DNA of 57,831 nucleotides from Aliihoeflea sp. 2WW (GTDB lineage Bacteria; Pseudomonadota; Alphaproteobacteria; Rhizobiales; Rhizobiaceae). Both the position numbers and the translations under genes were made by a program. Positions 53,528 to 57,831 of the stretch are shown piece by piece; position 1 is the first letter of the stretch; every line of letters starts with the position of its first letter. Below the pieces are notes generated by a model. That model was not told where the DNA came from, did not search any database, and saw nothing but the letters and a program-made list of their open reading frames with translations. The stretch lies in assembly GCF_000497755.1 (NCBI RefSeq), contig NZ_AYOD01000042.1, forward strand, positions 1 to 57,831. Reading direction: 5' to 3'.

Positions 53528-53591
53528 CTTGACCTCCTGTTTCGTGAACGAGGCCGGCGGAGCCTTGCGGACTGGCCGGTCACGAGCGGCA

Positions 53592-53616
53592 AACGGGACG
53601 TCGGCCGGTTTATTCC
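53592..53616 (-). promoter_or_regulatory. GGAAT-type ECF promoter for the Gly-rich protein gene
   Basis: Minus strand GGAAT (53616-53612), 16 nt, CGTT (53595-53592), 65-89 nt before the start codon. Confidence 0.65.
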
Positions 53617-53641
53617 AGGCCGGCTGATTTCACCGGCTGAT

Positions 53642-53666
53642 GGAATAGAAGGCCCGTGTGAACGTT
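53642..53666 (+). promoter_or_regulatory. GGAAT-type ECF promoter for the SLC13 permease
   Basis: GGAAT (53642-53646), 16 nt, CGTT (53663-53666), about 30 nt before the ATG at 53697. Again the -10 lies in AACGTT. Confidence 0.65.
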
Positions 53667-53696
53667 CGTCGACCAACAGAAAAACGGACGACAGCA

Positions 53697-55115
53697 ATGA
53701 CCGCAGCCATTTTGCCCCTGACCCGACCGATCCTTGCCGCCGGCCTGCGGCAATGGCTCGTGGCTGCGGCGTGCGTCGGCCTTGCCTGGGTCGCGATCGG
53801 ATTTTTCCTCGCCGACCTCGCCTTCGAAGGTCGCGCGACGCTTGCCGTGTTCGTCGCCATGATGGCCGGTTGGCTGATCCTGAAGCTGCCCGAAACGCCG
53901 GTCGCCATCATCGCCTTCCTGGCGCTTGCGGCGACCGGTGCGGCCGACCAGGACGACCTCTTCGACACGTTCGACAACGAGATCATCTGGCTCCTGATCG
54001 CGGCCTTCATCCTTGCCGCCGTCATCAGGCGGACCGGTCTTGCCGAGCGCCACGCCATGCGCGCGATCGCCCTGTTCCGCTCGGTGCCCGCCATCTTCAT
54101 GGCGGCGACGCTGATCATCTTCGTCACCGCCTTCTTCATTCCCTCGACCTCGGCACGCGCCGCGATCCTGCTGCCGGTCTTCGCGGCGCTCTCGGCGGCG
54201 ATCGGGCGGCCCGGCGTCACCAAGGCGTTGGCGCTGCTCTTTCCGAGCGTCATCCTGCTTTCGGCCGGCGCGTCGCTGACGGGAGCGGGCGCGCATCTGA
54301 TCGCGCTCGGCTTCATCGACGAGATCGACGGTCTCGTGATTTCCTATCTCGACTGGGCGCTGCTCGGTGCGCCGTTCTCGCTGGCGATGAGCCTTGCGGC
54401 GAATTTTATGATCCAGCGCCTGTTCCTGACCGATGCCGACAAGGCGCCGCTCGGGCGCGCGATTGCGACATCGGGCGGACCCAAAGCCGGCGACCGCCGC
54501 CTGACGGCGATCATCGTCGGAACGGTTGCGCTGTGGGCGACAGGCGGTTGGCACGGCATCGATCTCGCGCTGATCGCGCTCGCCGCTGCCCTGCTCGCCG
54601 CCTCGAAGGCGGTCTCGGGGATCGCGTTCAAGGACGCGTTGAAGGACGTCGACTGGAACCTGCTCTTCTTCCTCGCCGCGACCCTCGTCGTCGGCGAAGC
54701 GCTGCTCGAGACCGGCGCCGCGGCCTTTCTCGTCGACCGGCTTGTCGGCTCGCTCGACACGGCGCTGAGCCCGGCGCTGACGATCGCGATCGCGGTGATC
54801 GTCGCCGCGCTCGCTCATCTCCTCATCATTTCACGCACCGCGCGGGCCGCCGTGCTGATCCCCGCGCTTGCCCTGCCGCTCTCGCGCTTCGGCACCGATC
54901 CGACGACCCTGATCTTCGTCGTGACGATCGCGAGCGGCTTTTGCCAGACGCTGATGGTGTCGGCCAAGCCGGTCATGCTGTTCGGCCAGGCGGAGGGGCA
55001 GCCTTTCGACCAGGGCGACCTTCTGAAACTGGCGGCATGGCTGCTGCCGGTCTTCGTGGCGGCGCTCCTGTTCTTCGCGCTGGTCGTCTGGCCTTTGCAG
55101 GGACTGGGCGGCTGA
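53697..55115 (+). CDS. SLC13/DASS family anion permease
   Basis: Inner-membrane transporter of 472 residues with 11-13 hydrophobic helices. Family signs are the FFIPSTSARAAILLPVFAAL motif near residue 145 (the SNT-like anion site) and the repeated SRTARAAVLIPALALPL block near 380. Members carry citrate, dicarboxylates or sulfate. A glycerate kinase follows 81 nt later, so glycerate or a related hydroxy acid is a possible cargo. It is divergent from the Gly-rich gene and has a GGAAT-type promoter. Confidence 0.85.
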   Translation: MTAAILPLTRPILAAGLRQWLVAAACVGLAWVAIGFFLADLAFEGRATLAVFVAMMAGWLILKLPETPVAIIAFLALAATGAADQDDLFDTFDNEIIWLLIAAFILAAVIRRTGLAERHAMRAIALFRSVPAIFMAATLIIFVTAFFIPSTSARAAILLPVFAALSAAIGRPGVTKALALLFPSVILLSAGASLTGAGAHLIALGFIDEIDGLVISYLDWALLGAPFSLAMSLAANFMIQRLFLTDADKAPLGRAIATSGGPKAGDRRLTAIIVGTVALWATGGWHGIDLALIALAAALLAASKAVSGIAFKDALKDVDWNLLFFLAATLVVGEALLETGAAAFLVDRLVGSLDTALSPALTIAIAVIVAALAHLLIISRTARAAVLIPALALPLSRFGTDPTTLIFVVTIASGFCQTLMVSAKPVMLFGQAEGQPFDQGDLLKLAAWLLPVFVAALLFFALVVWPLQGLGG

Positions 55116-55133
55116 TCTTTTTCGCCGGCGAAG

Positions 55134-55158
55134 GGAATAGACGCAGGCGCCGGACGTC
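55134..55158 (+). promoter_or_regulatory. GGAAT-like promoter candidate for glycerate kinase
   Basis: GGAAT (55134-55138), 16 nt, CGTC (55155-55158); one mismatch from the regulon pattern. Confidence 0.4.
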
Positions 55159-55195
55159 ATCCCCTCGAACAGACATTCCCAAGGCGAGAATTCCC

Positions 55196-56467
55196 ATGTC
55201 GATGACCATTCTGATCGCTCCTTCCGGCTTCAAGGAAAGCCTTTCGGCCGAGACCGTGGCCGCCCGCATCGAGGCCGGCGTCAAGCGCGCCCTGCCCTCC
55301 GCCCGCATTCTCAAGGCGCCGATGGCCGATGGCGGCGAAGGTTTCACGCGGGCACTGGTCGAGGCGACCGGCGGCACGGTTCATCCCGTCCGGGTGACCG
55401 GACCGGTCGGCGAGCCGGTCGACGCGTTCTTCGGGATGCTGGGCGGGCAGGACCAGCCGACAGCGGTCGTCGAGATGGCCGCAGCCGCCGGTCTGCGCCA
55501 CGTGCCGCGCGACCGGCGCGACCCGACGCGCACCACGAGCTACGGCGTCGGCGAACTCGTCCGCGCCGCGCTCGATCATGGCGCGACGCGCATCCTGCTC
55601 GGCTGTGGCGACAGCGGCGTCAATGATGGCGGGGCGGGCATGGCCGAGGCGCTCGGCGTACGCTTTCTCGACGGCGACGGCAACCGCGTGCTGCCGGGCG
55701 GCGGCGGACTTGCCGAACTCGCGCATATCGACGTTGGCGGCCGCGATCCGCGTCTCGCCCGCGTGCGCATCGACGCCGCCGTCAACTGGCACAACCTCCT
55801 GACGGGGCCGAAGGGCGTCGCCCGCGTGTTCGGCCCGCAAAAGGGCGCGACGCCCGCGCAGGTCGACCTTCTGTCAGGCGCGATGGAAACCTATGCCGCG
55901 CTGATCGAGACCACCACCGGCGTGCGCGTCGCGGATGCGCCGGGCGCAGGTGCATCTGGCGGCATCGGCGCAGCGGTCATGGGTCTTCTTGGCGGCGTGC
56001 TCCACCCGCGCTACGACCTCGTGATGCAGTATCTCGACCTCGACGCGCTGATCGACGAAGCCGATCTCGTCATCACCGCCGAAGGCAGCCTCGACGGACA
56101 GACGCCCTACGGCAAGGTGCCGGTGGAAGTCGCGCGCCGGGCGAAGCTGCGCGGCCTGCCGGTCATCGCGCTCGCCGGCACGATCGGCAAGGGCGCGGCC
56201 TCGAATTTCGCCCACGGCATCGACGCCTTCGCCTCGATCGTCAAGCGCCCCTGCTCGCTCGACGAGGCGATCGAGAAGGCCGACAAGTTCCTGGTGCGCG
56301 CGGCCGAGGACGCGACGCGCATGATCCTCGTCGGCTTGATGCTGGCGGAGGGGCCACAGGTGACCGATCGGCGATTTCGACGCCCCCGTCTTGCACGCCA
56401 GCAAACGGGCGCGACGGTCGTTCCGTTTTCCCGCGCGCTGCCGCGCGAAATTCCGGTAGCCGGTTAA
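55196..56467 (+). CDS. Glycerate kinase (GarK/GlxK type)
   Basis: Phosphorylates D-glycerate, probably to 2-phosphoglycerate, feeding glycolysis. The 423-residue protein belongs to the glycerate kinase type 1 family, with MADGGEGFTRALV near residue 45, GCGDSGVNDGGAGMAEALG near 140 and TAEGSLDGQTPYGKVP near 295. It is longer than usual because of a C-terminal Arg-rich tail of about 40 residues. ATG 55196 has AAGGCGAG before it. It probably works with the SLC13 permease. Confidence 0.9.
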   Translation: MSMTILIAPSGFKESLSAETVAARIEAGVKRALPSARILKAPMADGGEGFTRALVEATGGTVHPVRVTGPVGEPVDAFFGMLGGQDQPTAVVEMAAAAGLRHVPRDRRDPTRTTSYGVGELVRAALDHGATRILLGCGDSGVNDGGAGMAEALGVRFLDGDGNRVLPGGGGLAELAHIDVGGRDPRLARVRIDAAVNWHNLLTGPKGVARVFGPQKGATPAQVDLLSGAMETYAALIETTTGVRVADAPGAGASGGIGAAVMGLLGGVLHPRYDLVMQYLDLDALIDEADLVITAEGSLDGQTPYGKVPVEVARRAKLRGLPVIALAGTIGKGAASNFAHGIDAFASIVKRPCSLDEAIEKADKFLVRAAEDATRMILVGLMLAEGPQVTDRRFRRPRLARQQTGATVVPFSRALPREIPVAG

Positions 56468-56475
56468 CTTAACCG
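56461..56475. promoter_or_regulatory. Palindromic operator candidate before the binding-protein gene
   Basis: CGGTTAACTTAACCG, a perfect 7-bp dyad around one base, overlapping the glycerate kinase stop. A related GTTAAGTC half-site lies about 30 nt downstream. It could bind a regulator of the ABC system. Confidence 0.4.
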
Positions 56476-56612
56476 ATTGCTGCCCTTGCGGAAAAGTAGT
56501 TAAGTCTGAAATGCCGCGGGCGAGATTGCGCGTTTCGTCATGTCACTGTCACGCAACGGCAGTAGCCGCATCGCAGGCGTCAAGAAGGCGTCTTTTCTCA
56601 GGGAGAACGGGT

Positions 56613-57716
56613 ATGACGAAATTGGGGCACATCCTGTCGGCCATCGCCGCCGGGCTGATGGTGACGACGTCGATCTCATCGGCGCAGGACCTCGCCGAGC
56701 TCGAGGCCGCGGCCAAGGAAGAAGGCATGCTGACGACCATCGCCCTGCCGCATGACTGGTGCGGCTATGGCGAGGTGATCGCCGGCTTCAAGGCGAAATA
56801 TCCCGAGATCACGGTCAACGAACTGAACCCGGATGCGGGCTCGGCCGACGAACTCGAAGCCGTGCGCGCCAACAAGGACAACAAAGGCCCGCAGGCCCCC
56901 GACGTGCTCGACGTCGGCTTCGCCTTCGGCCCGCAGGCGCAGGAAGAAGGGCTTCTGATGCCCTACAAGGTCTCGACCTGGGATTCGATCCCCGAGAACG
57001 TCAAGGATGCCGACGGCCATTGGTATGGCGACTATTACGGCGTGCTTTCGTTCGCGGTGAACACCGACATCGTCGAGAACGTGCCGGCCGACTGGGCCGA
57101 CCTGCTCAAGGACGAATACGCCAATTCCATTGCGCTCGCGGGCGACCCGCGCGCGTCGAACCAGGCGATCCTGGGCGTGCAGGCCGCCGGCATGGCGACC
57201 GGCGCCGATGCGGGCGAAGCCTCCGGCACGGCGGGCCTCGACTTCTTCAAGCAGCTCAACGAAAAGGGCAATTTCGTGCCGACCATCGGCAAGTCGGGCA
57301 CGCTCGCACAGGGCGCGACGCCGATCGTCATCTGGTGGGACTACAACGCCCTTTCGGGCCGCGACGCGCTCAACGGCAACCCGCCGGTGGAAGTCGTGGT
57401 GCCGGCAACCGGCGTCCTCGCCGGCGTCTACGTGCAGGCGATCAGCGCCTACGCACCACACCCCAACGCCGCCAAGCTGTGGATGGAATATCTCTATTCC
57501 GACGAAGGCCAGCTCGGCTGGCTCAAGGGCTACTGCCACCCGATCCGCTTCAACGACATGGTCGAACGCGGCGTCATCCCGCAGGAACTGCTCGACGCCC
57601 TGCCGCCGGCCGAATCCTACGAGAAGGCCTATTTCCCGACGCTCGAAGAGCAGGAAGCGGCCAAGAACGTGATCACGTCCGGGTGGGATTCCACCGTCGG
57701 CGCGAACGTTCAGTAG
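56613..57716 (+). CDS. ABC transporter periplasmic substrate-binding protein
   Basis: Protein of 367 residues with a Sec signal (LSAIAAGLMVTTSISSA) and a class II periplasmic binding fold of the PotD/AfuA type: EAAAKEEGMLTTIALPHDW, SFAVNTDIVENVPADWADL, WWDYNALSGRDA and a final WDSTVGANVQ. Ligand could be a polyamine, iron or a small organic acid; motifs do not decide. ATG 56613 has GGGAG. No permease or ATPase follows within the window, so they are expected to the right. Confidence 0.87.
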   Translation: MTKLGHILSAIAAGLMVTTSISSAQDLAELEAAAKEEGMLTTIALPHDWCGYGEVIAGFKAKYPEITVNELNPDAGSADELEAVRANKDNKGPQAPDVLDVGFAFGPQAQEEGLLMPYKVSTWDSIPENVKDADGHWYGDYYGVLSFAVNTDIVENVPADWADLLKDEYANSIALAGDPRASNQAILGVQAAGMATGADAGEASGTAGLDFFKQLNEKGNFVPTIGKSGTLAQGATPIVIWWDYNALSGRDALNGNPPVEVVVPATGVLAGVYVQAISAYAPHPNAAKLWMEYLYSDEGQLGWLKGYCHPIRFNDMVERGVIPQELLDALPPAESYEKAYFPTLEEQEAAKNVITSGWDSTVGANVQ

Positions 57717-57726
57717 TGATGTGACC

Positions 57727-57756
57727 TGCACCCGGCCAGCTCTGCGGCCGGGTGCA
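57727..57756 (+). terminator. Hairpin after the binding-protein gene
   Basis: TGCACCCGGCC / GGCCGGGTGCA, 8-nt loop, 11 nt after the stop. No U-run; probably an attenuator between the binding protein and transporter genes beyond the edge. Confidence 0.65.
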
Positions 57757-57784
57757 CCTCCCCTCATGGTGAACGCACCGCTAG

Positions 57785-57831
57785 GCACCCCCCTCTGGCC
57801 TGCCGGCCATCTCCCCCTCAAGGGGGGAGAT
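57785..57831. repeat. Palindromic intergenic repeat (family C), right edge
   Basis: ACCCCCCTCTGGCCTGCCGG then ATCTCCCCC/GGGGGGAGAT. It is the inverted relative of the repeat at 67-163. Confidence 0.65.

Noticed and set aside
53390-56467. Very long continuous reading frame across the SLC13 gene and glycerate kinase
   Set aside because: Only its last 423 residues (glycerate kinase) are protein-like. The first part is Arg/Ala/Pro-rich frame-shadow of the permease gene.

Overview
The window is GC-rich, densely coded chromosomal DNA from an alphaproteobacterium of the order Hyphomicrobiales (Rhizobiales). The evidence is a PhyR-NepR-EcfG general stress locus with an HWE-family kinase, the aerobic cobaltochelatase pair cobS-cobT beside a J-domain protein and bolA, aroK-aroB beside a CNNM/CBS protein, a zwf-pgl-edd Entner-Doudoroff operon, and palindromic intergenic repeats of a rhizobial type. 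The genus cannot be fixed from sequence alone. No rRNA, tRNA, prophage, IS transposase or CRISPR array was seen.

Layout. 0.2-4 kb: polyamine uptake (potF, potG) and a gamma-glutamylputrescine synthetase-like gene, all on the minus strand. 4-9 kb: membrane proteins, a quinone-reductase-like enzyme, a HigBA toxin-antitoxin pair, and an ScfR/RamB-type regulator divergent from isocitrate lyase (9-10.3 kb). 11.3-14.6 kb: a second glutamine-synthetase-like gene and a puuB-like oxidase, with a ParDE-like pair wedged between them. 15-25 kb: a FabH-like synthase, zwf-pgl-edd, a methyltransferase divergent from gloB, and membrane proteins, interspersed with MITE-like palindromic repeats, one of which lies in frame inside pgl. 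25-35.4 kb: DUF3108 protein, rpmB, a queuosine-precursor transporter behind a preQ1 riboswitch, a phytase-like protein, cobT-cobS, a J-domain protein, bolA, CNNM/CBS protein, aroB, aroK.

35.4-45.2 kb is a general stress response island. It holds an HWE histidine kinase, DUF1328 protein, phyR, nepR, ecfG, a FATGY-motif response regulator and a Crp/Fnr regulator. Six perfect EcfG-type promoters (GGAAC-N16/17-CGTT) stand in front of nepR-ecfG, two small membrane protein genes, an AI-2E-family permease, a DUF883 operon and a PRC-barrel protein. A probable C-rich small RNA sits between 35.69 and 35.82 kb. 45-49 kb holds a formylglycine-type hydrolase, a VOC/hydrolase/GNAT operon and dodecin.

49-56.5 kb is the most unusual part. 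A second ECF sigma factor and its membrane anti-sigma factor are surrounded by a secreted S8 protease, an HprK-like kinase fused to a PqqD domain, a Tat-type Gly-rich exported protein with an apparent frameshift, an SLC13 permease and a glycerate kinase. Four exact GGAAT-N16/17-CGTT promoters and one near match precede these units, so they look like one ECF regulon. I found no recognisable description of this combination. I propose it as a candidate new system in which a PqqD-guided kinase acts on an exported Gly-rich protein. The window ends with a polyamine/iron-type ABC binding protein whose permeases probably lie beyond the right edge.
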